Counted from the stretch's first letter, positions 25,770 through 35,122 are shown. The stretch: 64,000 nucleotides of DNA from Hymenobacter amundsenii (GCF_002204745.1 NZ_NIRR01000017.1:1-64000); one strand, 5' to 3'. A program made the numbers and translations. The notes: generated by a model from the letters alone, not told the origin.

Positions 25770-26096
25770 ATGGCTACCGTTCCCGACCCCAACCACGTGC
25801 GCGTACCGGTTCAACTCAGCGCCGAGGCCCTCCACCAGGCCCTCACCGAGCTCGACGCCAAAATCCGCACCCTCCACCAGCGGGCCCACGCCACCGTGGC
25901 CGGCACCACCGCCACCTACCAGCAGCACGCCGAAGCCCTCGAAGCCAAGCGCGCCCGCCTTCTCGACAAGCTCCACCAGACCACGGCCAGTTCCACCGAA
26001 AAGCAAACGGCGCCATCAACTGAAACTACGGGCGTTTGGGACGAAATTCGGCGTGGGGTGGAGAACCTGCGCCACGATTTGCGCGACTTGCTATAA
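25770..26096 (+). CDS. Small coiled-coil protein, possibly stress-related
   Basis: 108 residues, cytoplasmic. Residues about 15-70 are an amphipathic helix with a heptad look (LHQALTELDAKIRTLHQRAH, QQHAEALEAKRARLLDKLHQ). A short Thr/Ser linker leads to a final helix WDEIRRGVENLRHDLRDLL. It resembles the small coiled-coil stress-response proteins related to cyanobacterial Sll1863, but that link is tentative. Confidence 0.6.
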   Translation: MATVPDPNHVRVPVQLSAEALHQALTELDAKIRTLHQRAHATVAGTTATYQQHAEALEAKRARLLDKLHQTTASSTEKQTAPSTETTGVWDEIRRGVENLRHDLRDLL

Positions 26097-26199
26097 GTTC
26101 GGGGCCCGACCGTTACCGCTTGCCAGCGGGCTTGGCTCCGCCATTCGGGCAGCCCATTTTACCGTTCGGCCACCCGATTGACCGTTCGCGGAAAAGGAG

Positions 26200-26230
26200 T
26201 TTCGGCGGCAGTTGGGGCGTGGTAAGTTTG
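26200..26230 (+). promoter_or_regulatory. Relict promoter of the hydrolase pseudogene
   Basis: A TTTCG-like -33 element near 26200-26204 and TAAGTTTG at 26223-26230, 18 bp apart and 44 bp before the pseudogene ATG. The -7 box is an exact consensus match. Confidence 0.5.
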
Positions 26231-26273
26231 AAATAGTAATCCGACTATTTCTCACCTCCACAACCCTCTTCCT

Positions 26274-26795
26274 ATGAAACGCTTCGCCCCTACCCGCTTC
26301 CTAGCCACCCTTCTGCTGGCAGCCAGCCTCGCCCCCGCTACCGCCGCGCCAGCTTTGGTGGCGCCACTGACCATTGCCGTTACCCCCGACAACCCGGCGG
26401 CCCACCCCAACTTCACGGTGCGGGTAGTTGGCGGGGGCCAGCCCATGCTCCTGATTCCGGGCCTGACCTGCCACGGCGCAGTCTGGTATGAAACAGTGAC
26501 CCACTACTAGAAGCATTACCAGTGCCACATCATCAGCCTGGCCGGTTTCGGCGGCCCCGGCCACTACCGAGGCGCTGCTGCAAAACATGCGCGATCAACT
26601 GCTGATCTACATCCAGACCCAAAATCTGATTAAGCTCGTGGTGGTGGGCCACAGCCTGGTCGGGTTTATAGCCCGCTGGTTATTGTGGTTTCGCTGCCTT
26701 TTCTGACCGCCATGCAGAATCCCGACATGACCATGGGAATGGCCCTGCCGATGGCCGCGAACATGCGCCAGAAGATGACTGACAAGCTACCCTAA
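26274..26795 (+). pseudogene. Decayed alpha/beta hydrolase
   Basis: The first 78 codons give a signal peptide and the start of an alpha/beta hydrolase (GGGQPMLLIPGLTCHGAVW). An in-frame TAG at 26508-26510 interrupts it. The homology then continues as CHIISLAGFGG and, after a frameshift in the C-rich run near 26560, as TTEALLQNMRDQLL and VVVGHSLVGF, which holds the nucleophile elbow GHSL. Another frame with a probable internal deletion supplies PLVIVVSLPFLTAMQNPDM to the final TAA at 26795. Several independent lesions make this a true pseudogene, not a sequencing slip. Related intact proteins are secreted hydrolases of unknown substrate. Confidence 0.85.
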
Positions 26796-26906
26796 ACTGT
26801 ACCGCCCAACTGGACCACCTCATTAATAATCGTTTAGATTATGTCTATAGGCTGACGCTTCCTGCTAGTTCCATCAGTATTCTGGTTTGTTGACTGTCCC
26901 GGAGAC

Positions 26907-27377
26907 TTAATTTTCGAAAGGCAAAACGTTCTGATCGGTCGTGAGAGACAATGTTACCTTCCCATCCGTGTACCTAACGCACTTGCTTTGGTAACCTTTG
27001 TTACACTCAGACCATGCCATGGAAGTATAAGTCATTTTACTTGACGGCGCCGTTTGCGCATCCTCTCCCTGCCAGACTGAAAGTTCCTTTCCGGCTGGAG
27101 TAATTACGTACTTTATTTGCGTCATATATAGATAATAGTTGAGACCCGTAATGCTGGGGGTCATATAGACGTATCTCGCGTTTGGCAGCTTGTAGGCACC
27201 CACCCCATTTGCATCCACTTCGTATCCTTCCGAGGCGCAAGGTACAGGTACAGATGCTGCGTTGGCGACCCCTATGACCTGAGGGTTTGGAGCTGGATCT
27301 TGTGTCCTATCACAATTAGTGAAGAGGAGAGTAGGTGCCAAAGTGAGTAGCACTCTAATTTTTACAGAATTTTCCAT
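26907..27377 (-). CDS. Hypothetical lipoprotein
   Basis: 156 residues with a lipoprotein-like leader (MENSVKIRVLLTLAPTLLF, then TNC at residues 20-22) followed by DRTQDPAPNP. The mature protein has four further Cys residues (CASEG, ECNKGYQSKC) and many Tyr and Thr, suggesting a small disulfide-bonded beta domain. No family recognised. Base composition is more A+T-rich than the flanking genes, and it sits between a pseudogene and a broken insertion sequence, so it may have been acquired with that material. Confidence 0.6.
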   Translation of the reverse strand: MENSVKIRVLLTLAPTLLFTNCDRTQDPAPNPQVIGVANAASVPVPCASEGYEVDANGVGAYKLPNARYVYMTPSITGLNYYLYMTQIKYVITPAGKELSVWQGEDAQTAPSSKMTYTSMAWSECNKGYQSKCVRYTDGKVTLSLTTDQNVLPFEN

Positions 27378-27566
27378 GACATTAATGTTATTATTGTTAG
27401 ATTATATATGAATATAATAAATAAAATCGATATTTATACTATTTTATTTAAATTTATTGTTGAAACATTCACATATAACTTATTTGTCATTGATTATAGC
27501 TTGAACTAGGTGTATAGTCCCATTGTGTGATGGTATATTTTCCGGGCTGGAATTTCGCACAGACCT

Positions 27567-28516
27567 ATGGGGCAAGTACTCCACGGCAGCGCCCGCACAA
27601 CTCAGGCAATACGGGCCGCTATCCAACGTAGTAAGGAAAGCCTACAAACGCTAGCCGCACGCCACGGTATCGATCCCAAAACGATGGCCAAGTGGCGCAA
27701 ACGCGTCACCATTCAAAATGCAGTAATGGGGCCGTTACCAGCCTCAACGGTACTCACAACGAAATAGGAAGCCATTATTGTAGCCTTTCGGCAACACACA
27801 CTCTTGCCTCTGGACGATTGGTTGTACGCGCTGAAAGCCACGATTCCGCAGTTGTCCCATTCGGCGTTGCACCGCTGTTTCCAACGCCACGGCATCAGCC
27901 GCCTCCCCCTGACTGAAGAGGGGCAAAGCCTGCCGAAAAAGACATTTAAGGATTACCCCATCGGCTACCTGCACATCGATTTTGCAGAAATGCAGACGGA
28001 AGAGGGCAAGCAGTATTTGTTCGTGGCCATTGATCGGACCAGCAAAGTAGCTTTCGCCCAACTACATCCACAGGCCAAACGGGTGTTGGCCGCCGAATTT
28101 CTGTGGCATCTACTCGACAAATTACCTTATAAAGTGCATACGGTCTTGACCGATAACGGCGTGCAGCTTACGGCGCAAGCGCACCAATTTCTGCCCGGCG
28201 GGCACAGTTACGACCGTATATGCCGCGAATACGGCGTGGAGCACCGTCTTACGAAGCAGCGCATCCCTGGACCAATGGCCAAGTGGAGCGTATGAATCGC
28301 ACCATTAAAGAGGCAACTGTTCAACGTTTTCATTATCAGTCCACCAACGAACTCAATGAACACTTACAAGCCTTTTTGCTGGCCTACAACCACGCTAAGC
28401 GCTTGAAGACCTTACAAGGCCTGACTCCACACGAATTCTTCTGTGCCCAGTGGAAAAAGCACCCAACTATCTTTACCCGTGACCGGGCCCACTTCATACT
28501 GGGACTATACACCTAA
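27567..28516 (+). mobile_element. IS481-family transposase, degenerate
   Basis: The reading frame starts MGQVLHGSARTTQAIRAAIQ with an N-terminal helix-turn-helix (QTLAARHGIDPKTMAKWRKR). The DDE core is recognisable: HIDFAEMQT (first D), VLTDNGVQLT (second D) and NGQVERMNRTIKEATV (E). Two lesions kill it: an in-frame TAG at 27765-27767, where related proteins have Glu, and a one-base deletion near 28256-28261 that shifts the frame before HPWTNGQVERMN. The C-terminus ends GLYT. Terminal inverted repeats could not be identified with confidence. Its right end abuts a truncated response regulator gene. Confidence 0.85.
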
Positions 28517-28549
28517 ATCCATGGGGCGGGAAGCTTGTGGTGCCGGCTC

Positions 28550-29158
28550 AAAATGGAGGTGCTCGACATCCATATGCACGGCGAAACTGGCTTTGAGCTG
28601 TTAGCCTCGCTCGAAACGGCTCCCCACGTCATTTTCACGACTGCCTACGACGAGTATGTGCTTCGGGCGTTTGAGGTGAACGCGCTGGATTACCTGCTCA
28701 AGCCCATCGAGGAGAATCGGTTGGCGGCGGCGCTGCAAAAAGCGCGGGCCGCCTTGTCGGGTCCGGCCGCTTCGGCTTCTGCTGCGCCATTGGCAGGGCC
28801 CGGCGAGGCTCCGCTGCCCACGCTTACCGAGCAAGACCAAGTATTTGTGAAGGATGGGGAGCAGTGCTAGTTTGTGCGACTGGCAGAGGTCTGGCTGTTC
28901 GAAATCAGTGGCAGCTATACACAGATTTATTTCGACCAGCATCGCCCCCTTATTCCGCGCACCCTGCAGCACTTGGAGCAGCGCCTCGACGGGCGGGTAT
29001 TTTTCCGGGCCAACCGCCAACAGATCATCAACCTGAACTGGGTAGAAAGCATCGAGCCATGGTTTAGCAACACCCTCAAAATCAGACTGCGGGGCGGGCC
29101 CGAGGTAGAAGTATCGCGCCAGCAGTCGGGCCGGTTTCGGGAGCTGCTGAGTTTGTGA
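28550..29158 (+). pseudogene. LytTR response regulator, truncated and with a nonsense codon
   Basis: What remains begins in the receiver domain at VLDIHMHGETGFELL, which contains the phospho-acceptor Asp, then FTTAYDEYVLRAFEVNALDYLLKPI. The receiver's first half, with its acidic pair, is missing, and the break coincides with the IS481 right end. An in-frame TAG at 28868-28870 (after GEQC) replaces what is usually Trp. After it the LytTR DNA-binding domain continues intact: FVRLAEVWLFE, FFRANRQQIINLNWVE and EVSRQQSGRFRELL to the TGA at 29158. Intact relatives act with a histidine kinase of the YehU/LytS class. None is seen here. Confidence 0.85.
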
Positions 29159-29291
29159 GGCTAGCTGGACAGGAGTCAGGATTATTCCATTTTTAATGCA
29201 TCCTTTTAATTTGAGTTGCAGTACAAAGCACATTAACTGGCTGATTTTTTGCACGGTTATATCCCATCACCACTTTTTGTATTGCCCTTCT

Positions 29292-29558
29292 ATGAAAGCT
29301 TCTCTACTCGGCTCCACCCTGATTTTGTTGATTTTAGGCACCGCTTCCTGTTCCAGCGAAGATAAACTCATGGAACGGCCCAGCCGCTACGGTTCGGTTT
29401 CGACCAAGCGCCAGAAACGCAGTAACGACAACTCCAAATCGTATAAAAAGCGTAACCCCATTGGCCTGGGCCTGGGTATCGACCTCAATGCCAAAGACCC
29501 CCAAAAGCACCGCACTGTCGATGCCCCTAAAAAGTACAAATACAGCAAAGGCCACTGA
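29292..29558 (+). CDS. Small lipoprotein, strongly basic
   Basis: 88 residues from the ATG at 29292 (frame opens earlier, but this start gives the signal peptide). The lipobox is GTASC at residues 16-20. The mature peptide is very rich in Lys, Arg and Ser (STKRQKRSNDNSKSYKKRN) with a GLGLGIDLN centre and a KYKYSKGH end. Function unknown; a basic surface lipoprotein could bind envelope polymers. A 34-bp hairpin follows immediately. Confidence 0.65.
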   Translation: MKASLLGSTLILLILGTASCSSEDKLMERPSRYGSVSTKRQKRSNDNSKSYKKRNPIGLGLGIDLNAKDPQKHRTVDAPKKYKYSKGH

Positions 29559-29562
29559 CTTT

Positions 29563-29642
29563 CTCTTAGCTGTTAGCGCATAAAACAAGGCCCCGCACTC
29601 GATTGAGCGCGGGGCCTTGTTTTATGCGCTAACAGCTAAGAG
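29563..29642. terminator. 34-bp perfect hairpin between converging genes
   Basis: Arms 29563-29596 and 29609-29642 are perfectly complementary over 34 bp, 12-nt loop. The centre is GGCCCCGC/GCGGGGCC flanked by A- and T-tracts, so it can terminate transcription in both directions between the small lipoprotein gene and paaN. Confidence 0.8.
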
Positions 29643-29643
29643 C

Positions 29644-31314
29644 TCAAGAAACTGGTTCGCGGAAGCCAACCCAGGTAAAGCGCTTGATGACGAATTCGGG
29701 GTTGGTGAAGCTGGCGTTGCCGGCGGGGTTACCGCCGGTTACGTGGAAGTCGGAGAAACCCGCGTTCTGGTTCACATAGATGCCGCCGGTCAGGTTGAAG
29801 CTCACCGGCGTACCGGCCAGGCTCATCTCGTCCATAATCTGCTCCTTGATGTCGGGGTCGGTGGTGTAGGCACCACACGAAATAGCGCCGTGCTCGCGGG
29901 CCAGTTGGGCGGCCAGCCGGATGCTTTCCTGGGTGTCCTGGGTTTTAATCACCAGCATAATTGGCCCGAATAGCTCCTGGCTGAACTGCTCGGTGCGGCT
30001 GGCTTCCACTTCGTGGATGCTGGTTGAACAGGTGCGGGCGTTCTGGAATACGGGGTTCTCAATAGTGCCGTGGGCCAGCACGTTGCGGCTGCCTTCGAGG
30101 GCCAGGTCGCGCACCCGCTCCTGGGTGGTGGCACTCTGGATGGCGCCCAGCACGTGCGGGCCGGCCTTGGGGTTTTGGGCCAAACCAGTTACGGCCGCCG
30201 ATAGCTTCTGCACCACGTCTTCGTAGGGCACCAGCTCGCCGGCCACTTGCATACCGGCGGCGGGAATGAAGAAATTCTGGGGCGCGGTGCACATCTGGCC
30301 CGAGTACAGGCTCACCGAGAAAGCCAGGTTCTGGGCTACCTTATCGAGGTCGTCGCAGCTGTCGAGGATGATGGAATTGACGCCGGTTTTCTCGGTAAAT
30401 ACCGTCTTGCCTTTCAGCCCTTCAATATACTCGCCGAAGGCCGAGCCGCCGGTGTAGTCGATGAGCTTAACGGCCGGATTTTCGGCCAGCTCCTTGGCAA
30501 TCAGGTGGTCGTCGGCATCCACGGCCAGCTGGCAGATGCGGGGGTCGAGGCCGTTTTCGGCCAGCACGCGCTGCACTTCGGCCACCACAATGGCAATGGG
30601 CAGCACGGCCTTGGGGTGGGGCTTGATGATGACCGGGTTGCCGGTCACCAGCGAGGCGTACATGCCGGGCACCGTATTCCAGGTCGGGAACGTGGAGCAG
30701 CCGATAACCATGGCCACGCCCTTGGGCACGGCCCGCCAGGTTTTGTTGAGCGTGATGCTGTACTTGCCCATGGGCTTTTCCCAGCGGGTTTCCTCCGGGA
30801 AACGGGTCTGCTCCTCGTAGCCGGCGGCAATGGCTTCGAGGGCGCGGTCGGCGGCGTGGGGGCCGCTGGCCTGAAACGACATCATGTAGGCCTGGCCGGT
30901 GGTGTGCATGGTGGCGTAGGCAATTTCGAAAAACCGCTCCTTCATGCCTTCCAGCGTTTCGGTGAGCAGCGCGGCCCGGTCGGCCGGCTTCAGCTTACGC
31001 CACTGCCCAAACACTTCCTGGGCATTGGCTACCAGCGTGGCGGGCTCGAAGTAGGGGTACTGAATGCCGAGCGCGGCTTGCTCGTAGGGCGACTCCTCCT
31101 GGCCGGCCCAGCCGGCGGGCTCGCCCTGCTGCAGCTCGGTGAAGCGCTGGTTGCGGTGCGATTTGAACTTTTCGCGGCCCTGCTTGTCGGCATCGGCCCC
31201 GTAGATATCGGGCGAGGGGTTTTCGGGAAAGGCGGCAAAGAACGTGCGGCCGTGCAGGGCCTCCACGGCCGCGTCGAGGGTGGCCTGGTGCTTTTGGGTG
31301 GTTTCGGTGGTCAT
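29644..31314 (-). CDS. paaN: PaaN-type aldehyde dehydrogenase
   Basis: 556 residues, matching the phenylacetate-degradation protein PaaN of the aldehyde dehydrogenase superfamily. Seen motifs: PTWNTVPGMYASLVTGNPVIIKPH, the glycine motif YTGGSAFGEYIE, FTEKTGVNS, the catalytic Cys in LYSGQMCTAPQNF, and ELFGPIMLVIK near the end. PaaN proteins oxidise the semialdehyde formed when the oxepin ring of phenylacetyl-CoA catabolism opens. No other paa gene lies nearby, so the in vivo role here is uncertain and could be general aldehyde oxidation. Confidence 0.88.
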   Translation of the reverse strand: MTTETTQKHQATLDAAVEALHGRTFFAAFPENPSPDIYGADADKQGREKFKSHRNQRFTELQQGEPAGWAGQEESPYEQAALGIQYPYFEPATLVANAQEVFGQWRKLKPADRAALLTETLEGMKERFFEIAYATMHTTGQAYMMSFQASGPHAADRALEAIAAGYEEQTRFPEETRWEKPMGKYSITLNKTWRAVPKGVAMVIGCSTFPTWNTVPGMYASLVTGNPVIIKPHPKAVLPIAIVVAEVQRVLAENGLDPRICQLAVDADDHLIAKELAENPAVKLIDYTGGSAFGEYIEGLKGKTVFTEKTGVNSIILDSCDDLDKVAQNLAFSVSLYSGQMCTAPQNFFIPAAGMQVAGELVPYEDVVQKLSAAVTGLAQNPKAGPHVLGAIQSATTQERVRDLALEGSRNVLAHGTIENPVFQNARTCSTSIHEVEASRTEQFSQELFGPIMLVIKTQDTQESIRLAAQLAREHGAISCGAYTTDPDIKEQIMDEMSLAGTPVSFNLTGGIYVNQNAGFSDFHVTGGNPAGNASFTNPEFVIKRFTWVGFREPVS

Positions 31315-31616
31315 AGATGGGGGTGGGAAAGAAGAATAAAACGCGGCTTCGCTCAGTAACTAACAGGAAAGGACAACCAGTTGCGGCAACAATAAACGAC
31401 GAACGGCCGGCTGATTTCAGATTTGAACAAAACAATGAAACGAATTAGCTGGCCCGCAGGTCTGTTTATTCGAAAACCTGGGGGCCGACGGCTCCGCGCC
31501 GGTTAAATTTACGGAATCGGCCCCGAACCTAAGCCCAGGCATCCGAACAGAACGTGGTTTCGTTCTTGTTAGTACCGGCTCGCCCCGGCCTTTACCTCCT
31601 CCTTAGCTTTCTACTT
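31315..31616. other. Divergent intergenic region (paaN / subtilase)
   Basis: About 300 bp between two divergent genes, so it holds both promoters. A TAAATTTA at 31503-31510 resembles a -7 box for the rightward gene. No clear match was found for paaN. An open frame extends the subtilase upstream to 31554 but gives a poorer signal peptide. Confidence 0.4.
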
Positions 31617-34460
31617 ATGGCCTTATCCTTACTCCGCAAATGGGCTTTCTTTGGGTGGATGCTGCCCTTGTGCGCGGCCTCGCTAACGCCCGCCCGGGCC
31701 CAGGCACCGGCTGCCCCCGTTGCCGCTTCTACCCGCACGGTGCGGCCGGGCCAGTTGGTTATCAAGCTCAAAGCCGACCCCAACCAGCAGCGCCGGCCGG
31801 GCCCGGTGGGTTTGCCAACTGCCCTCACCGCTACGCTCAGCCGGCTGGGCATGGCAGCCCAGCCCAAGTTTCCGCAGGCCACGGCCCCCAACCCAGCCCG
31901 GCCCAACGGAGTTGATTTGGGGCTGATTTACGAAGTAACGCTCCCGGCCGCTACCCCGGCCGCCGAGGCCCGGCAGGCGTTGCTAAAAACCGGGCTGGTC
32001 GAGTACGCCGAGCCGCTCTACGACTACCAGCCCCTGCAACTACCCAACGATCCGCTGGCCGATTCAGCCCGCGCCGATGGTCAGTATCACCTGCGCAATA
32101 TCCGGGCTTATCAGGCCTGGGACGTTAGCCAGGGTGATACGAGCATCGTTATTGGTATTGCTGATGGCGGCACGCGCTTCAGCCACGAGGACCTAAAGGG
32201 CCAAAACCAACTCAACCGCCGCGACCAGATTGACGGCCTCGATAACGACGGCGACGGGTATGTGGACAACTACTACGGCTGGGACTTTGCCGACAATGAC
32301 AACGACCCCGACCGCCGCAACGACCGTTTAGTTCACGGTATTCTGGTGGCCGGCTGCGCTTCCGGCACCGTGAATAATGGCCTCGGCATTGCCGGCGTGG
32401 GTTATAAGTGCCGGTACCTGCCCCTGAAAATTTATGCCAGCACGCCCACCGGCTCATTCGGGGGCTACGAGGCCATTGTGTACGCCGCCGACCACGGCTG
32501 CCAGGTCATCAACCTGTCGTGGGGCGGGCCGGGCAGTCCGTCGCGCTTCGAGCAGGACGTTATCAGCTACGCCGCCATCAACCACGATGTGGTAGTAATA
32601 GCCGCCGCCGGCAACACGCCCGCCAACCTCGATTTCTACCCCGCCAGCTACGAGCACGTGCTGTCGGTGGCCTGGACCACCCGCACCGACGAACGTGACC
32701 CCTTCGCCACCTACAGCCGCCGCGTCGATTTATCGGCCCCCGGCGCCCAGGTGCTCACCACCTACGGTCTCACCGACTCCGATTATATTGCCGTGGGCGG
32801 CTCCTCGTTTGCGGCTCCGCTGGTAGCCGGGGTGGCCGGGCTCGTGCGCAGCCGGTTTCCCAACTACAACGCCGCCCAGGTGCGGGCGCAGCTTAAGCGC
32901 ACCACCGACAACATCGATGCGCTGCCGGGCAACGTGAACTATGCTGGTTTTCTGGGCTCGGGCCGCCTGAACGCTTTCCGGGCCCTCACGGAAAACGTGC
33001 GTTCGGCTTCCGTAATCAGGAGCACCTTTGCCCCGGCCCGGGCCGCCTACGCTCCCGCCGATACGATACGTTTAACGGTAGAAGTCCAGAATCTGCTGCT
33101 GCCGCTGGATAACCTGCGCGTGACGCTTACTTCCCTTTCGCCTTATCTAATAGTGCGCCAGGCCGAGTTTGCCGCTGGTCCGCTGGCTACGCTGGAGCAG
33201 CGCACCAACGCCGCAACGCCCTACCGGCTTGCGGTGGCCGCCACGGTGCCCGTTAATACCCGGGCCACGTTGCGCTACCATTTGCAGGATGCCGCCACCG
33301 GCTACGAGGAGGACCAGTACGAAACCGTGCTGCTCAACCCCGATTACGTGGTGCTCGACGCCAACAACCTCACCCTCACCCTCACCAGCCGGGGCAACAT
33401 TGGCTATGATGGGCTGGGCTCGTCTGTTGGGGTAGGTGTGAGCTACCGTCAGGGCCCGCCGCTGCTTTCCGAGGGCGGGCTGCTGGTAGCCACCTCCGCC
33501 ACCCGCGTTTCCGACAACGTGCGCAACGACCAGCGCGGGGCCAACGCCGACTTCGCGGCCATAGGCCAGGTGCACTGCTTGCCTCGCCCTCCCCGCGCCG
33601 ACCAGGAAGCGGAGGGTGTACTGCGCGACCAGCTGCCCACCGCCGCCATGGCCCGGGCCGTGGGCGTGCAGGTGCGCCAACACGCTTACGCCTGGGCTGC
33701 GGCCCCCCACCAGAACTACGTGGTGCTCGAATATCGCCTCACCAACCTTACTACTGACACCCTGCGCCCCCTGCACGTGGGCCTGTTTATGGATTGGGAC
33801 CTGCCCGGCGCGCCCGAACGCAACATTGCCACCTGGGACGCCGCCCGCCGCCTGGGCTACGTGTATGGAGCCACGGCGCCGGAGGTATTCGCCGGCGTGC
33901 AGCTGCTGGCCGGGGGTACGGCCAGCGTTTATAGCCTCGACAACTCCTCCCCCCTTTCCGCGCCGGTGCGCCTGTCCGACGGCTTCAGTACGGCCGAAAA
34001 GTGGCTGAGCCTGAGCAGCGGCACCGCTTACCAGGAGGCCGGCCGGCCCAACGGCTCCGATGTATCGCAGGTGGTGGGGGCTGTGCTGCCCCGCCTGGCC
34101 CCCGCTGACTCGGCCACCGTGGCCTTTGCCGTGCTGGCCGCGCCTACCCTGCCCGAGTTGCAGGCCGCGGCTGACGCCGCCCGCACCCGCTACGAGCAGG
34201 TGCTGCCCGTAAGCCCAGCGGCGGCCCGGGCCGGCATCTCCCTCTACCCCAACCCTACCACTGGTCTGGTCAACCTAACGTTGCCCCGCGGCCCGGTTAG
34301 GGTGCGGGTGCTTTCGGTGCTGGGCCAGGAACTGGCTACTTACCATTTCCAGCAGCCTACCGGCCTTCTCGATTTAAGCGCTTACCCGGCGGGCCTATAC
34401 CTGGTGCGAGTTGAACACGCAGCCGGCATGGCCACTTACCGCCTGTTACGCCAGCCTTAA
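31617..34460 (+). CDS. Secreted S8 (subtilisin-like) peptidase with T9SS sorting domain
   Basis: 947 residues from the ATG at 31617; signal peptide ends ARAQ. A fervidolysin-like prodomain precedes the S8 domain (about 165-470). The triad is complete but in non-standard contexts: Asp183 in GIADGG, His240 in VHGILVAG (normally HGTHVAG), Ser397 in GGSSFAAP, with Asn333 of the oxyanion hole in AAAGN. A calcium-binding-like stretch LDNDGDGYVDN lies between Asp and His. After a large middle region of beta-sandwich type, the C-terminus is a type A T9SS sorting domain starting GISLYPNPTTG and ending in the usual YLVRVEHAAG-type strand. Predicted extracellular protease. Confidence 0.92.
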   Translation: MALSLLRKWAFFGWMLPLCAASLTPARAQAPAAPVAASTRTVRPGQLVIKLKADPNQQRRPGPVGLPTALTATLSRLGMAAQPKFPQATAPNPARPNGVDLGLIYEVTLPAATPAAEARQALLKTGLVEYAEPLYDYQPLQLPNDPLADSARADGQYHLRNIRAYQAWDVSQGDTSIVIGIADGGTRFSHEDLKGQNQLNRRDQIDGLDNDGDGYVDNYYGWDFADNDNDPDRRNDRLVHGILVAGCASGTVNNGLGIAGVGYKCRYLPLKIYASTPTGSFGGYEAIVYAADHGCQVINLSWGGPGSPSRFEQDVISYAAINHDVVVIAAAGNTPANLDFYPASYEHVLSVAWTTRTDERDPFATYSRRVDLSAPGAQVLTTYGLTDSDYIAVGGSSFAAPLVAGVAGLVRSRFPNYNAAQVRAQLKRTTDNIDALPGNVNYAGFLGSGRLNAFRALTENVRSASVIRSTFAPARAAYAPADTIRLTVEVQNLLLPLDNLRVTLTSLSPYLIVRQAEFAAGPLATLEQRTNAATPYRLAVAATVPVNTRATLRYHLQDAATGYEEDQYETVLLNPDYVVLDANNLTLTLTSRGNIGYDGLGSSVGVGVSYRQGPPLLSEGGLLVATSATRVSDNVRNDQRGANADFAAIGQVHCLPRPPRADQEAEGVLRDQLPTAAMARAVGVQVRQHAYAWAAAPHQNYVVLEYRLTNLTTDTLRPLHVGLFMDWDLPGAPERNIATWDAARRLGYVYGATAPEVFAGVQLLAGGTASVYSLDNSSPLSAPVRLSDGFSTAEKWLSLSSGTAYQEAGRPNGSDVSQVVGAVLPRLAPADSATVAFAVLAAPTLPELQAAADAARTRYEQVLPVSPAAARAGISLYPNPTTGLVNLTLPRGPVRVRVLSVLGQELATYHFQQPTGLLDLSAYPAGLYLVRVEHAAGMATYRLLRQP

Positions 34461-34687
34461 ACCGATGCAACCAGCAATGGGCTGCCAAGCCAATACACCC
34501 AATTCATTTAGCAAATGAATATTACAGCTTAATTTTAATATATATTATTTGTTAAATATATATAAAACACAACCGCTACGCTTACTCCCGTATTATGTTG
34601 TTTTCAGACCATAATTTTATACTCTTCAGCAACAGGAATATCGGCTAATATTTTTAGTTTTTGTAATCAATATCTTTATCTTTGTAT
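34461..34687. other. A+T-rich intergenic region
   Basis: 227 bp, very A+T-rich, with TATATATT/AATATATA complementary tracts around 34535-34565 that could form a weak hairpin after the peptidase gene. Its right end holds TATCTTTG (34677-34684), an exact -7 consensus only three bases before the next ATG. If used, the next mRNA would be essentially leaderless. Confidence 0.4.
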
Positions 34688-34936
34688 ATGTCGAAAATCA
34701 AGCTTCCCGTTCCCCTACCGGTGCAGCAATATGCGCGCTGCGTGGATGCCCAAGGCCGACCCGCCAACCACATCGGCGACTGGCCCGAGTGCGGCCAGGT
34801 GTACCCCATTGAGCTGCGGCGCAACGCGCATAGTGGCGAAATGCAGGTGCACGTGCTGGGTTTCTACGCCGAGCGCCCGTATGTCGCCTTTGCCCGGCAG
34901 CGTTTCGTGTCCGTGGCCCAGGTCTGGCTGAATTAG
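34688..34936 (+). CDS. Hypothetical small protein
   Basis: 82 residues from the ATG at 34688. Soluble, with two Cys (YARCVDAQGRP, DWPECGQVY) and a beta-rich C-terminal half (MQVHVLGFYAERPYVAF). The arrangement suggests a compact SH3-like or OB-like beta fold, but no family was recognised. A good terminator follows, so it is monocistronic. Confidence 0.65.
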   Translation: MSKIKLPVPLPVQQYARCVDAQGRPANHIGDWPECGQVYPIELRRNAHSGEMQVHVLGFYAERPYVAFARQRFVSVAQVWLN

Positions 34937-34962
34937 CCTTCCACGTTTCCTTCCCTACTTAA

Positions 34963-35006
34963 CCCCGAAGGTTTCCGGTTCGCCGCCCGGAAGCTTTCGG
35001 GTTTTT
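34963..35006 (+). terminator. Rho-independent terminator
   Basis: CCCCGAAGGTTTCCGG (34963-34978) pairs with CCGGAAGCTTTCGGG (34987-35001), one mismatch, followed by five T. Confidence 0.8.
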
Positions 35007-35122
35007 ATTTGGCCAACCGGGCTGGGAATGGGAGAAGTTTATGGGGTGGGAGAAGTGTAGTATTTATAGGGCACTTTTTTCGCCTCAGGGCTTGCTCTTT
35101 TCCCCTCGCTTCACATTACTCA

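Noticed and set aside
27500..28550. Terminal inverted repeats of the IS481 copy.
   Set aside because: Sequences near 27524 and 28520-28550 do not give a convincing inverted pair, so boundaries were set to the transposase frame only.
26508..28870. Stop-codon readthrough or pyrrolysine/selenocysteine decoding of the three TAG codons in this region.
   Set aside because: Each gene also has frameshifts or truncation, so ordinary decay explains them; no recoding machinery or element is seen.
30247..31359. A 370-codon plus-strand open frame opposite paaN.
   Set aside because: Gly/Val/His-rich shadow translation typical of antisense frames in high-GC genes.
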